Notes: generated by a model not told the origin, from the letters alone. Numbered from the stretch's first letter, positions 19,716 to 28,170 are shown. The stretch: 45,935 bases of DNA from an uncultured Clostridia bacterium (GCA_947630455.1 CANRHP010000007.1:1-45935), one strand, 5' to 3'. Numbers and translations are program-made.

Positions 19716-19744
19716 ATTTTAGTCCCAATGAAAATTTCTGTCAA
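19716..19744 (-). promoter_or_regulatory. sigma-A promoter of the thrS T-box transcript
   Basis: TTGACA (19744-19739), a 17-base spacer and TAAAAT (19721-19716) lie on the minus strand. It lies 36 bases downstream of the ytxC-like stop codon. Confidence 0.88.
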
Positions 19745-19779
19745 CTCTTTTTTCACAAATTTTCTTAGTATATTCATAG

Positions 19780-20532
19780 TCAATGTACTTCCACGTACTC
19801 CGTATCAAACAACGCGTCCAGCATATTGACAAAATCCGGATTGAGCGGTTGAGAATAATAAATCTTGATATTTTGCGGCTTGAGGAACAGCGCATTAAGC
19901 ATAATCTCTTCTTCACAGGAGGTGTTTTTTGCCAGTGAAAGCGTCGGCTCAAGCACCTTGTTTCCCGTTCCGTAAAGTACAAAATCGTCACCATCCACCG
20001 TTACGGACAACTTTTTAACTTTTGATGGAGTGGATTCCAACAAATATTGCAAAAACTCTGTAATCATTTTACTGTCGGACAGTACGTAAAAATTGTCGCT
20101 CACCAATTTTGTGATCTCCAACCACCTTTTCTTTATTGGTTCGAGACGGAAATTATAATAGCCGTCCATACAAACCGTCTTGTCTATATCCAACAAACGG
20201 CACACCGCCTGCTTGTCGTAATCGTTGTCGAATATGCAAATTGTATTGACTAATACATTTTGATAAAAATTACTTTTGTCAACGTTAAGCAGCTTGCGAA
20301 CATAAACATTTTTGTAACCCAATGCGAGTGCCTGCGACACAACATCCGTTAATCGGCGCTGTATCTGGAATCTATAGGTATCGGCACATGCCAACGAAAA
20401 AAAACTGTAAAACTTTTCTTGATTTTCCGCAGTTATGCCATCCACATCGCCGAGTGTAGGCATCATCTGTCCCTTAACATAGCTTAGCAAATACTCATTT
20501 TCCTTTGCCACACTTACAGTTGCTTCGTACAT
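19780..20532 (-). CDS. YtxC-like putative sporulation protein
   Basis: This 250-residue soluble protein has no signal peptide or membrane segment. Its length, its mixed helical sequence and above all its position immediately upstream of thrS match YtxC, a poorly understood protein conserved in endospore formers. I recognise no catalytic motif. The ATG at 20532 has no clear ribosome site; a possible promoter TTGGCA-16-AATAAT lies upstream (about 20545-20580). The assignment relies on synteny as well as sequence and is moderately sure. Confidence 0.6.
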   Translation of the reverse strand: MYEATVSVAKENEYLLSYVKGQMMPTLGDVDGITAENQEKFYSFFSLACADTYRFQIQRRLTDVVSQALALGYKNVYVRKLLNVDKSNFYQNVLVNTICIFDNDYDKQAVCRLLDIDKTVCMDGYYNFRLEPIKKRWLEITKLVSDNFYVLSDSKMITEFLQYLLESTPSKVKKLSVTVDGDDFVLYGTGNKVLEPTLSLAKNTSCEEEIMLNALFLKPQNIKIYYSQPLNPDFVNMLDALFDTEYVEVH

Positions 20533-20623
20533 ATTTGTAGTTTATGCAACTTTGAGCGGTATTATTTGAAAGCGACAAATATTGCCAAACAATTAGCTAA
20601 CTAAAAAGCAAACTTTGAAGCTA

Positions 20624-21307
20624 TTATTTTATTTTTATACTCCTGGTCCAGGCTTTGTCGGCTGCACTCACGCGAAAGCTGTCTCTCATTTTTTGAAGTG
20701 CTTTGTTATAGGTAGATTTATTAAGTACTTGCCTACCTGTATTTTCCATAAAATAAACCGTCTTATCCCGACATTTGACCATAGCCGTAGCAATAAGCCA
20801 CGCTACACCCATATCGACATAATATTGTCCCCATTGCGTAATTTTGCCTAATTGGGTAAAAATTTTGTCAATATGGGCTTCATCCAAAAAATTGTTCATT
20901 AGATTTACCGTGCCATATCTGCAAACAAACGGTTTGTCACTTGGAAGCAAATCGCAAAAGAACCCAAAATATTGTTCCCGCTCATTTTGAGGTACCTTGA
21001 CGACGGAGCAATCGCATACTGTCCAATTTTCGATGATTTCAGCTAATGACGAAAGGTGCTCAGCCTTCTCCGCAAAGGGCAATTTGCATTTGGAAACGAC
21101 AATTCCACGCAGCAGATCAACTTCATAATATGCATGAACAGGAAAGCTCTCCGCTTCTTTCAAGCTACATTCGGCGGCTAATTTACGTACAAAAGGAATG
21201 GAACAACCAAATGAAGGTACAGCGCTGTTGATGATATTGTCGTTGAAGTTGTAAAGATCCTTGCTGCTGTTTTCTTTCAACGATTGAATAATTTGTTGAT
21301 AAGTCAT
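20624..21307 (-). CDS. AlkD-like DNA alkylation repair protein
   Basis: From the ATG at 21307 this 227-residue protein begins MTYQQIIQSLKENSS. It matches the HEAT-repeat AlkD family, which excises N3- or N7-alkylated bases: short paired helices, the early motif FGCSIPFVRKLA, a WTVCDCSVVK segment in the middle and a WGQYYVDMGVAWLIATA segment. The longer frame up to 21367 runs through the acpP terminator and is rejected. No ribosome site is visible before the ATG, which follows the acpP terminator by only about 10 bases. Confidence 0.8.
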   Translation of the reverse strand: MTYQQIIQSLKENSSKDLYNFNDNIINSAVPSFGCSIPFVRKLAAECSLKEAESFPVHAYYEVDLLRGIVVSKCKLPFAEKAEHLSSLAEIIENWTVCDCSVVKVPQNEREQYFGFFCDLLPSDKPFVCRYGTVNLMNNFLDEAHIDKIFTQLGKITQWGQYYVDMGVAWLIATAMVKCRDKTVYFMENTGRQVLNKSTYNKALQKMRDSFRVSAADKAWTRSIKIK

Positions 21308-21317
21308 TGCGATATTA

Positions 21318-21347
21318 TTAAAAAGCCGAACGCAAAAACGCGTTCGG
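21318..21347 (-). terminator. intrinsic terminator after acpP
   Basis: CCGAACGC and GCGTTCGG form an 8-bp GC-rich stem with a 6-base loop. On the minus strand it is followed by CTTTTTAATAAT. Confidence 0.9.
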
Positions 21348-21367
21348 ATAAATACTGTATTTTGCAA

Positions 21368-21601
21368 TTATTTCTTTTGTTCTTCTATATATTTCACTAT
21401 TGCGCCGACTGTTACAAGATCGTTTGCCGCTTCGTCAGGCACAGTAATGCCGAAATTATCCTCAAGAGACATAAGCATCTCAACCATGTCCAGGCTGTCT
21501 GCACCGAGATCCTGCACAATATTGGATTCCATTGTAATTTTACTCGGATCCTCGATATTGAGAGACTCCGCAAGAAGCTTTTGCACTTTTTCAAAAATCA
21601 T
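21368..21601 (-). CDS. acpP: acyl carrier protein
   Basis: The 77-residue acidic protein carries the phosphopantetheine attachment site DSLD in GADSLDMVEML, so it is the carrier for fatty acid synthesis. A GGGAGG site precedes the ATG. It is monocistronic here: it has its own promoter and terminator and no fab genes nearby, unlike the usual fab cluster location. Confidence 0.96.
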   Translation of the reverse strand: MIFEKVQKLLAESLNIEDPSKITMESNIVQDLGADSLDMVEMLMSLEDNFGITVPDEAANDLVTVGAIVKYIEEQKK

Positions 21602-21626
21602 AGTTATATCCTCCCATAATGGGTAT

Positions 21627-21655
21627 ATTATAGTACACGAAACTCAATCTTTCAA
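21627..21655 (-). promoter_or_regulatory. sigma-A promoter of acpP
   Basis: TTGAAA (21655-21650), a 17-base spacer and TATAAT (21632-21627) lie on the minus strand. Its -35 is five bases from the -35 of the divergent plus-strand promoter. Confidence 0.88.
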
Positions 21656-21660
21656 GCATT

Positions 21661-21690
21661 TTGACAAATTTTGTGCACAACTCATACAAT
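21661..21690 (+). promoter_or_regulatory. sigma-A promoter, divergent from acpP
   Basis: TTGACA at 21661-21666, an 18-base spacer and TACAAT at 21685-21690 form a near-consensus promoter. The expected start (21696-21697) coincides with the ATG of the small Cys-rich frame. Confidence 0.82.
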
Positions 21691-21695
21691 TTAGT

Positions 21696-21923
21696 ATGAA
21701 ATGCTACAGCTCCGGTCGATTTCTAAACGAACAAACCTATCTCAATACAGTATGCAGTCAACGACGAAATAACAATTGCTGCAACGCAAGCCCGCCGATT
21801 TGCAAACAAGGACACAATCTGGAATACACTTATCGCAGTCAATGCGGGAAATTTGTACTTCACTGCGACAACTGCTCATCTAAGGTGAGCATTGAACTGA
21901 GACATCCGCCTCGTTGCAAATAG
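21696..21923 (+). CDS. putative leaderless Cys-rich small protein (75 aa)
   Basis: From the ATG at 21696 the frame encodes 75 residues with nine cysteines (positions 3, 20, 28, 29, 36, 50, 57, 60, 74), including CxxC at 57-60 and a CC pair. This suggests metal binding, perhaps a zinc ribbon. I recognise no family. A strong promoter ends five bases before the ATG and there is no ribosome site, so the mRNA would be leaderless. A hairpin follows the stop codon directly. The alternative is that the promoter makes a small noncoding RNA of about 250 bases and the frame is accidental. Confidence 0.5.
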   Translation: MKCYSSGRFLNEQTYLNTVCSQRRNNNCCNASPPICKQGHNLEYTYRSQCGKFVLHCDNCSSKVSIELRHPPRCK

Positions 21924-21952
21924 AAAGGCTGCCGCACAAACGGCAGTCTTTC
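21923..21952. terminator. bidirectional hairpin between convergent small genes
   Basis: Arms 21923-21934 and 21941-21952 pair over 12 bp with one G-U and a 6-base loop. It starts in the stop codon of the plus-strand frame and ends two bases before the stop of the minus-strand small gene. The T-rich run is mostly inside the arm, so efficiency is uncertain. Confidence 0.65.
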
Positions 21953-21954
21953 GC

Positions 21955-22176
21955 TTACAGATCGTCCACATCTTGGATCGGCTCTGCAAATTTACCCCAC
22001 CCTATGGGGTTGCCCGTGTAACTCCCCTGCGGGTCGCCTTCCTCTTCCTGTGAAGAGGACTTGCTGTTGCGCTTTGCTCCGCCGCAGCAATCGGACGACT
22101 TGTTTTTGCTGTTGCTGCAATCGCTTGTTTTAGTGTTCTTTGCGGGCTTTGTGCCAGTGTTCTTTGTAGATTTCAT
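21955..22176 (-). CDS. small Ser/Lys/Asn-rich protein of unknown function
   Basis: From the ATG at 22176 (AGGAGG eight bases upstream) this is a 73-residue protein. The first 45 residues are low-complexity Lys/Ser/Thr/Asn with a CC pair; the rest is acidic with GSYTGNP and the end PIQDVDDL. The tail looks like a conserved short module rather than random sequence, but I do not know its function. No signal peptide or membrane segment is present. No promoter is clear upstream, so it may belong to the transcript of the glycosyltransferase gene to its right. Confidence 0.7.
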   Translation of the reverse strand: MKSTKNTGTKPAKNTKTSDCSNSKNKSSDCCGGAKRNSKSSSQEEEGDPQGSYTGNPIGWGKFAEPIQDVDDL

Positions 22177-22263
22177 TATTTCTACCTCCTGCTGCAAGTG
22201 TGCCCAATGACGTGAAAAATATTCTTTTCAAATTACAATTTTAAAAAAATCGAACGAATAATA

Positions 22264-23430
22264 CTATATTGTCCGATTTTCATTTGTTATTTTATCATAT
22301 ACAAAGCGAGCGACCTCATCCGCTCCATTTCTGTTTTTGTCTATTTTTTCCTCATTTCTTATATAATTATCCAATACGCCTTTGTTTTCTATGCAGTTTT
22401 CCACAAACTCTCGTGCTTTGTGAGCATGTTCTATCACTACGCCGCAGCCGAGATTTTTAACGAACAATTCTTTTGTTGACCATTCGATCTTATTCGCCCA
22501 GTAGTTTATAACAACGGGTACACGCATAAGAACACTGTCCAGTACGGCATTCGGTCCGGCTTTTGTAATAAACAGATCGCACGCGCAAAATACCTCATAA
22601 ATTTTGTCCACAAACCCCAACGGAACCAGTGTTACGTTGCTCGGCAATTTTCCTTTTAGGCGATCGAATTTGTTTTTCAATTTTTGATTGCGTCCGCAGA
22701 TAGCAACAACGGTGACAGGCTTATCCGTCTTAATCAATTCCTTAACAAAGCCTTCCATTTTTGCTTCGGCGTACACACCGTCGGCTATTTTGACAGCGAA
22801 TTTATCCTGCGGTATACCATATTTTTTGCGATAATATTCTTTACTTTCCTGTACTTCATTGCTTACCCCCCCCCTATGAGAAATAAAGTACACCTGACGC
22901 AATTTTTCCGGCGCAAATCCTTCTTCTAATGCTTGATTGTAGGCGAGTTCGTTGTTTACTATAAAATAATCCACTTGCCGGTACCACCATCCGTGTACAT
23001 AATTATCGGGGTTATAGGTGATTACACAACAATTCGGCTTGAAGTTATCGCGAAATTTCGCAGAGCAGTAAGCTGCAAAATAGTGAGTATCTATAATTAT
23101 ATCGGGATCAATTTTGCACAATTCGTCAACATAGCAGTCTACGTCCTTTTTATAAACAGTAGAATGCACTAAACGTAAAGTATTTTGAGATCCAAGTAAG
23201 TGCATCGAAGCAAGCTGGATGCGAGAGTGAAGAGGATCCTTACTGGCTTTCTTTGTTTCGGCGATCAAAAATTTTTCATATTTCCGCAACGTTTTATTGC
23301 TTTGAAATATATCTCGAATCTCAACCTCCACGTCGTCGCTTTTAAACCGGTTCAACGCTTCGTATATTGCACGGGCTGTTACTATATGCCCCATCCCGGC
23401 TTCAACCAATGTTACCAATATTTTTTTCAT
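22264..23430 (-). CDS. MGDG synthase/UgtP-like glycosyltransferase (GT28 family)
   Basis: The 388-residue protein has two Rossmann-like halves: an N-terminal MGDG-synthase domain (about 1-175, starting MKKILVTLVEAGMGHIVTA) and a C-terminal GT28 domain with GPNAVLDSVLMRVPVVI at about 295-311. Relatives transfer a sugar from UDP-sugar to diacylglycerol at the membrane. It probably makes a glycolipid here; donor and acceptor are inferred. It lies 27 bases after the UPF0104 gene, so the two are co-transcribed. Confidence 0.8.
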   Translation of the reverse strand: MKKILVTLVEAGMGHIVTARAIYEALNRFKSDDVEVEIRDIFQSNKTLRKYEKFLIAETKKASKDPLHSRIQLASMHLLGSQNTLRLVHSTVYKKDVDCYVDELCKIDPDIIIDTHYFAAYCSAKFRDNFKPNCCVITYNPDNYVHGWWYRQVDYFIVNNELAYNQALEEGFAPEKLRQVYFISHRGGVSNEVQESKEYYRKKYGIPQDKFAVKIADGVYAEAKMEGFVKELIKTDKPVTVVAICGRNQKLKNKFDRLKGKLPSNVTLVPLGFVDKIYEVFCACDLFITKAGPNAVLDSVLMRVPVVINYWANKIEWSTKELFVKNLGCGVVIEHAHKAREFVENCIENKGVLDNYIRNEEKIDKNRNGADEVARFVYDKITNENRTI

Positions 23431-23457
23431 ATCATTCTCAGCAAAAAAATTATTTAC

Positions 23458-24675
23458 TCATTCGATATAGTTTTTTTTTCTTTTCGCACGCACCGCAGTA
23501 ACCACTTTCAAAACAATTGTAACCAAAACGCCCAGGATAATATAGGAGTAAAAGCTGTACATACGCCATATCATCATACCCGTAAAACATGTTCCTGCCG
23601 TCAAAATACTACTGAACAAACCATAGAAAGTACCGTCTGCTGCGCCTGAATTGCCGGGGGTAGGAACGATGGTTATTGCGCAGTATATAAAGAATGTTAT
23701 ACGCGTCACCTCAAACCACAATTGCCAGGATGGTACCAAATTTGCCGCTTTCAATGCGTCTGAAAATAAAAGCAGAGTAAAATACGGCATAGAACACTGC
23801 GCCAAATTAAATACAAAGGACAACAGTGTTCCAACTATCAGAATCCGTTTCGATTTGAATATGATAGCCATATTCTTTTTGTTGTTATCAATAGCCGTGT
23901 TGCCTTTTTCGATCCATTTATCCGGATTTTTACATATTCTCATCTTGGTAAGGATTTTCACGCCCCAAGCGATCACCTTGTAACCCGCCTTCGGGAAAAA
24001 TGAAAATACCACCAAAAACAGCGATACCGAAATGTAGCATATCGCGCCGAAATAAGCCAATATCTGTATATAAATCGGCACCACATCAGCATCCACGCCG
24101 ACGATAAACGAAACAACCGCGCAAACAAAAAAAGTAAATTGCGACAAAAACATAGAACCGATCGGAATCGCCCCCGCCGGTCCGCCGGGAACCCCGTTTT
24201 TTGACAAATAATAAATTTGAAACGGCTGCCCTCCCGATCCAAAAGGCGTCACATAGTCGTAAAACTTTCCCAACGCGGCATTGGAAAAAGCTGTACCGAA
24301 CATATATTTGCCGGTTGTCTTTCTTATCATTAAAAAGAACTTGAAGGTTTCTGCCAATATAGTCAGAGAAAACAGTCCCAGTAAAACAAATAAATAATAC
24401 CAGTTATCCCTTATTTGCCTAAATACATTGCCTATGTCGACATTTTCCCCGCTAAAATCTTTAACTGCCGTATAGATAATTACCGCTGCAATTATCACAA
24501 CCAACAAAAGCGTAAGAAGTATTTTTCTTACGCGTTTTTTCTTTGGATTAGTATTTTCTTCTTTTTCAATAGACTTATCGGTATCGACATCAGCTTCAAC
24601 CAAGCTGTCAAGCTCTTCAATTTTATCTTGTTGCGCTATTTGCTGATGCTGACGACTGCTTTCTTTGTTGTCCAT
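23458..24675 (-). CDS. UPF0104/YbhN-like polytopic membrane protein
   Basis: The protein has 405 residues. An acidic, charged cytoplasmic N-terminus of about 48 residues precedes KKKRVRK and about eight membrane segments. The conserved family stretch PFGSGGQPFQIYYL is at about 143-156. The family includes the membrane part of MprF and proteins thought to flip lipids. Its pairing with a glycolipid synthase suggests glycolipid transfer or flipping, which is inference. The ATG at 24675 has no ribosome site and lies about one base from the predicted transcription start. Confidence 0.8.
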   Translation of the reverse strand: MDNKESSRQHQQIAQQDKIEELDSLVEADVDTDKSIEKEENTNPKKKRVRKILLTLLLVVIIAAVIIYTAVKDFSGENVDIGNVFRQIRDNWYYLFVLLGLFSLTILAETFKFFLMIRKTTGKYMFGTAFSNAALGKFYDYVTPFGSGGQPFQIYYLSKNGVPGGPAGAIPIGSMFLSQFTFFVCAVVSFIVGVDADVVPIYIQILAYFGAICYISVSLFLVVFSFFPKAGYKVIAWGVKILTKMRICKNPDKWIEKGNTAIDNNKKNMAIIFKSKRILIVGTLLSFVFNLAQCSMPYFTLLLFSDALKAANLVPSWQLWFEVTRITFFIYCAITIVPTPGNSGAADGTFYGLFSSILTAGTCFTGMMIWRMYSFYSYIILGVLVTIVLKVVTAVRAKRKKNYIE

Positions 24676-24682
24676 ATTTTAT

Positions 24683-24711
24683 ATTCTATACTAATCTTAA
24701 ATTATTGTCAA
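24683..24711 (-). promoter_or_regulatory. sigma-A promoter giving a nearly leaderless mRNA
   Basis: TTGACA (24711-24706), a 17-base spacer and TAGAAT (24688-24683) lie on the minus strand. The predicted start is 24676, next to the ATG of the UPF0104 gene. Confidence 0.8.
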
Positions 24712-24735
24712 ATAACCGTTTATAAACACGGTGTA

Positions 24736-24814
24736 CAAAAAAAGCTTGTTCGAAATGTTCTGTGCACAAACAAATTATATGATTTTGTTGCACACATCCA
24801 AAACAGAACAAGCT
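24736..24814 (-). terminator. terminator after ftsZ with a very long loop
   Basis: AGCTTGTTC (24743-24751) pairs with GAACAAGCT (24806-24814), and on the minus strand the stem is followed by TTTTTTTG. About 54 bases lie between the arms and contain further short complementary pieces (GTGCAC/GTGTGC), so the real structure may be branched. Confidence 0.7.
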
Positions 24815-24828
24815 GTTTTTTGAATCTG

Positions 24829-26037
24829 TCAGTTTTTCATTTTGCGAAGAAACGGCGGAATGGACGGATCACCGTCAACGGAGACATTGCCCGATATGGT
24901 GGACGCCGAAGGCTGCTGAGGCTGGGGCTGAGGTTGTGAGAAAGCCGCGCTTTGCATGGAAATATCACGCATACTGTCGGCATTGCCCAGCGGGTTGCCG
25001 CTTGTGATCGGCTGATTGACAGCATTGGAACGTTGAATATTAGTAGCCGCAACGTGTGTAGCCGCCTCGCTGCTGAAAAAAGCAGCTCTTCCGTCACCCT
25101 TTCCGGAAAAACCGGTAGCAATGAGCGTTACCTGCACTTCATCTTTCATTTCCTCATCGAATCCAACTCCGAACAAAACGTTGGCGTCGGGAGAAATTAC
25201 TTGACGAACAAGATCCACACCCGTCGTAACTTCGTCCAAAGACAAATCCTCGCCGCCGCGGAAATTTACAATCAAACTTGATGCGCCTTGAATCGTAGTT
25301 TCCAGCAAAGGAGAATAAACGGCCTTGCGTATCGCATCTATTGTTTTGTTTTTACCCTTGCCTTCGCCAACACCCATATGCGCCATACCGCTGTTGCGCA
25401 TAACACACTTAATGTCCGCAAGGTCAAGGTTTATACGTCCGTCTTGAACCACTATGTCCGTTATACCGCGTATACCTTGAAGCAATATCTCATCCGCTTT
25501 GGCAAAAGCGTCCATAATAGAGAAATTCTTATCACGGTTAAGCTTTTCATTTTGAACAATAACAAGCGAATCAACATTGCCTTTAAGATTTTCAATGCCC
25601 ATCTCGGCATTTTTCATACGGCGAACCCCCTCAAAGTTGAAGGGCTTGGTAACAACGGCAATTGTGAGGATTTCCAATTCCTTCGCTATTTGCGCAACAA
25701 CAGGAGCTGCACCTGTACCGGTACCGCCGCCCATACCAGCCGCGATAAACAACAAGTCTACGCCTTGAAGCGCATTTTGAATAGCTTCTTTGCTTTCCAA
25801 CGCCGCCGCCTTGCCCACTTCCGGATTAGCGCCGGCACCGAGCCCCTTAGTCAATTTTTCGCCTATCGCCATCTTCTTTGCAGACAACTTTGAAAGTGCC
25901 TGCTGGTCGGTATTAAGCGCCAGGTACTCCACACTGCGAATACCTGCTTTCATCATACTGTTTACGGCATTACCGCCGCCACCGCCTACGCCTACAATTA
26001 AAATCCTTGCTATTCCGCCGTTAGTTTCGTTTTCCAT
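24829..26037 (-). CDS. ftsZ: cell division GTPase FtsZ
   Basis: FtsZ polymerises into the division ring. The 402-residue protein has the nucleotide-binding GVGGGGGNAVN near the N-terminus, tubulin signature GGGTGTG at 103-109, a variable Gln/Pro-rich linker, and the C-terminal tail DPSIPPFLRKMKN that binds FtsA. The ATG overlaps the ftsA stop codon by one base, so translation is coupled. It is the last gene of the dcw cluster. Confidence 0.98.
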   Translation of the reverse strand: MENETNGGIARILIVGVGGGGGNAVNSMMKAGIRSVEYLALNTDQQALSKLSAKKMAIGEKLTKGLGAGANPEVGKAAALESKEAIQNALQGVDLLFIAAGMGGGTGTGAAPVVAQIAKELEILTIAVVTKPFNFEGVRRMKNAEMGIENLKGNVDSLVIVQNEKLNRDKNFSIMDAFAKADEILLQGIRGITDIVVQDGRINLDLADIKCVMRNSGMAHMGVGEGKGKNKTIDAIRKAVYSPLLETTIQGASSLIVNFRGGEDLSLDEVTTGVDLVRQVISPDANVLFGVGFDEEMKDEVQVTLIATGFSGKGDGRAAFFSSEAATHVAATNIQRSNAVNQPITSGNPLGNADSMRDISMQSAAFSQPQPQPQQPSASTISGNVSVDGDPSIPPFLRKMKN

Positions 26038-27200
26038 TATTTATCTCCTTTGCGTAAATTTCTGAACATAGACAGCAATCCACCTTGGCTTTTGCCCGCG
26101 TGTATTGCTTCGTAAATCAAGCCATAGCTTGAGGTGTACTCATTTCTGTTAGTTTGCGGATTGATACTGCGATAAAGGCGAATCGGTTTTTGCAGAGACT
26201 GTGCAAGAGCGTCTACACCGCCGCGCAAATAAGCCAAACCACCGCCCGTCAAAATAATAGGCGTATCCAACGGGACTTCTTTTTCGCACATAGCGAAGCT
26301 TTTCATGACGTATTCGGCAATTTGAGCAATTCGTGCTCTCACAACATCGTTGGTTTGTGCCGCATCAACCATACGTCCGTTTACAGTATAAGCATCCCCT
26401 TGCCGCACTTCGAGATTGAGATTGACTTTTTCCAATATAGTCATTGCAAAATCAAAGTCGCAGCCCAATACCTGACATAAATCACCTGCAAAATAACCGG
26501 ATCCCAATGCAAAAGTACGTTGGAACAGCAATCCATTTCCGCCGCATAAAACAACGTTGGTCGTGATATGTCCGACGTCTATTATGATTGAATAGCCGCT
26601 TTTCAGCATGGTATTTGAAATAAAGCTTGCCTGCGCCTCGCATGCGTTGATATAATGAACTTTGTTGATACCCTTTTCTACCAATATGGGAGCGACAGTG
26701 TTTCGAAAATACTTTTTCATAAATGAAAAAGATACCAAACCGGTAAGCTTGTTTCCTATTACCCCAACAGCATCATCAGTTCGAATAATACCATCCACAA
26801 TGTAAAACACAGGCTTGCCTGTCAGAGAAATGAAGTTGTCATCCGCTTTGAATATATTGGCTTTTTCGATAATTTCCGCAACATCATCTTCATCCATTTT
26901 CTTTTTGGAATGAAAGTTAAGCGACGCTTCACCTGTTACCATAGCGCAAAACGCACCGGGAACGCCGACGTAAATTTCTTTTATGCTGCTTTTCATTTTG
27001 TTTTCGACCTGGCTGATAGCCTGAGCAACAGCATTGTCCAACAATGTAGGCTCGTACCAGGCGTTGTCATCAAAACCGCTGTAAGAAGCCTGTCCTACAG
27101 CTTTAATGACAAACTCACCGTTGTCCGAAACCTTGGTTGCCGCCATACAGGTAACCTTGCTTGAGCCGAAATCCAAAATTGTCACAAAATTGCTTTTCAT
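26037..27200 (-). CDS. ftsA: cell division protein FtsA
   Basis: FtsA is an actin-fold ATPase that tethers FtsZ to the membrane. The 387-residue protein begins with the phosphate-1 motif LDFGSSKVT, has the phosphate-2 motif IIDVGHITTN and adenosine motif ILTGGGLAYLRG, and ends with a short basic stretch that could be the membrane-targeting helix. It lies 27 bases after ftsQ. Confidence 0.94.
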   Translation of the reverse strand: MKSNFVTILDFGSSKVTCMAATKVSDNGEFVIKAVGQASYSGFDDNAWYEPTLLDNAVAQAISQVENKMKSSIKEIYVGVPGAFCAMVTGEASLNFHSKKKMDEDDVAEIIEKANIFKADDNFISLTGKPVFYIVDGIIRTDDAVGVIGNKLTGLVSFSFMKKYFRNTVAPILVEKGINKVHYINACEAQASFISNTMLKSGYSIIIDVGHITTNVVLCGGNGLLFQRTFALGSGYFAGDLCQVLGCDFDFAMTILEKVNLNLEVRQGDAYTVNGRMVDAAQTNDVVRARIAQIAEYVMKSFAMCEKEVPLDTPIILTGGGLAYLRGGVDALAQSLQKPIRLYRSINPQTNRNEYTSSYGLIYEAIHAGKSQGGLLSMFRNLRKGDK

Positions 27201-27227
27201 AATTTCCTCTGTACTGTGCTGTCCGTC

Positions 27228-28013
27228 CTAATTAGAAGGAGTGGTTATTCTGCCGTTTTTGTAAACTGTGATTGTGATGCTGTCATCCTGGAGACGAACC
27301 CATTCATTGTAATAAACGCTGTAAGCTTTTATCAATCTGGTGCCGAGATCCGTTTCGGGCGAATGTACAACGATTTTTCCCTTCAGAGTGGGCATAACAA
27401 TTAAATTTCCATCCTCATCAAATTGAAATACACTGTTCTCGCCCAATACCTGCGTCATATCGGATACTTCCACCATGCATTGCCACGTCGCTTCTATTGC
27501 TTCCAAAACATAGCTAAGACGATTGTTGCTTTCGGGTGATTGAAAAACGAGAGGTTGTCCCACAACATTTTGTTCGACATCGGTGGATTTGAAAGCGCTG
27601 GTTATATCAATAACGCTGTCTTGCTCGGGTTTATCCATAACGTATCCGAAGCAGTCGATATAGACCATTCCGCCTGAGCTCATCAGCTTGGCAACGGCAG
27701 TACGCCTTACAAAATGAATTTCAATAATATTTGGGAATTGCTTGACAACCGCAAAGGCATGCCACAAATGATTTTTTTGATTCAATTCGGACATAAGGTT
27801 TGTCTTTGACAAAAAAACTATACTTTTGCCCTTATAATTTGCCTCTATTTCGTCTTTAGCCCAACCGTCAGATGGAGCTTCAATTTGTGTTCCGTCAAAA
27901 CCGTGATAAACAGGATGAACAACCTTAACGGTAAGTAACGCCGCTAAAACAACAATAATAACAACAACCAGTGCTACTACTGTAAGTGAAATCAGAAGCC
28001 TTTTGCTTTTCAC
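27228..28013 (-). CDS. ftsQ: cell division protein FtsQ/DivIB
   Basis: This 261-residue bitopic protein has a short basic cytoplasmic end, one membrane segment (about 6-30) and an extracytoplasmic region with a POTRA-like part (about 50-120) and a beta domain. It connects FtsL/DivIC to the divisome. The sequence is weakly conserved, but position before ftsA and topology support the call. The start is GTG at 28013 with AGGGGG upstream. It is the first gene of the ftsQ-ftsA-ftsZ unit. Confidence 0.85.
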   Translation of the reverse strand: MKSKRLLISLTVVALVVVIIVVLAALLTVKVVHPVYHGFDGTQIEAPSDGWAKDEIEANYKGKSIVFLSKTNLMSELNQKNHLWHAFAVVKQFPNIIEIHFVRRTAVAKLMSSGGMVYIDCFGYVMDKPEQDSVIDITSAFKSTDVEQNVVGQPLVFQSPESNNRLSYVLEAIEATWQCMVEVSDMTQVLGENSVFQFDEDGNLIVMPTLKGKIVVHSPETDLGTRLIKAYSVYYNEWVRLQDDSITITVYKNGRITTPSN

Positions 28014-28077
28014 TTGTTAATCCCCCTTGGCGACAAGCTTTTGTCACAAAATTTATACGCCGATAATTGTTACATAG

Positions 28078-28106
28078 ATTATACAACTTATTCACGCGTT
28101 AGTCAA
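28078..28106 (-). promoter_or_regulatory. sigma-A promoter of ftsQ-ftsA-ftsZ
   Basis: TTGACT (28106-28101), a 17-base spacer and TATAAT (28083-28078) lie on the minus strand. The leader holds a small hairpin GTGACAA/TTGTCGC (about 28030-28047) right before the ribosome site. Confidence 0.9.
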
Positions 28107-28170
28107 TAAAAATAAAAGCAGAAAATGTAGTATTAGTATATAGTTATTTGAATTATCATAATATACCTAT

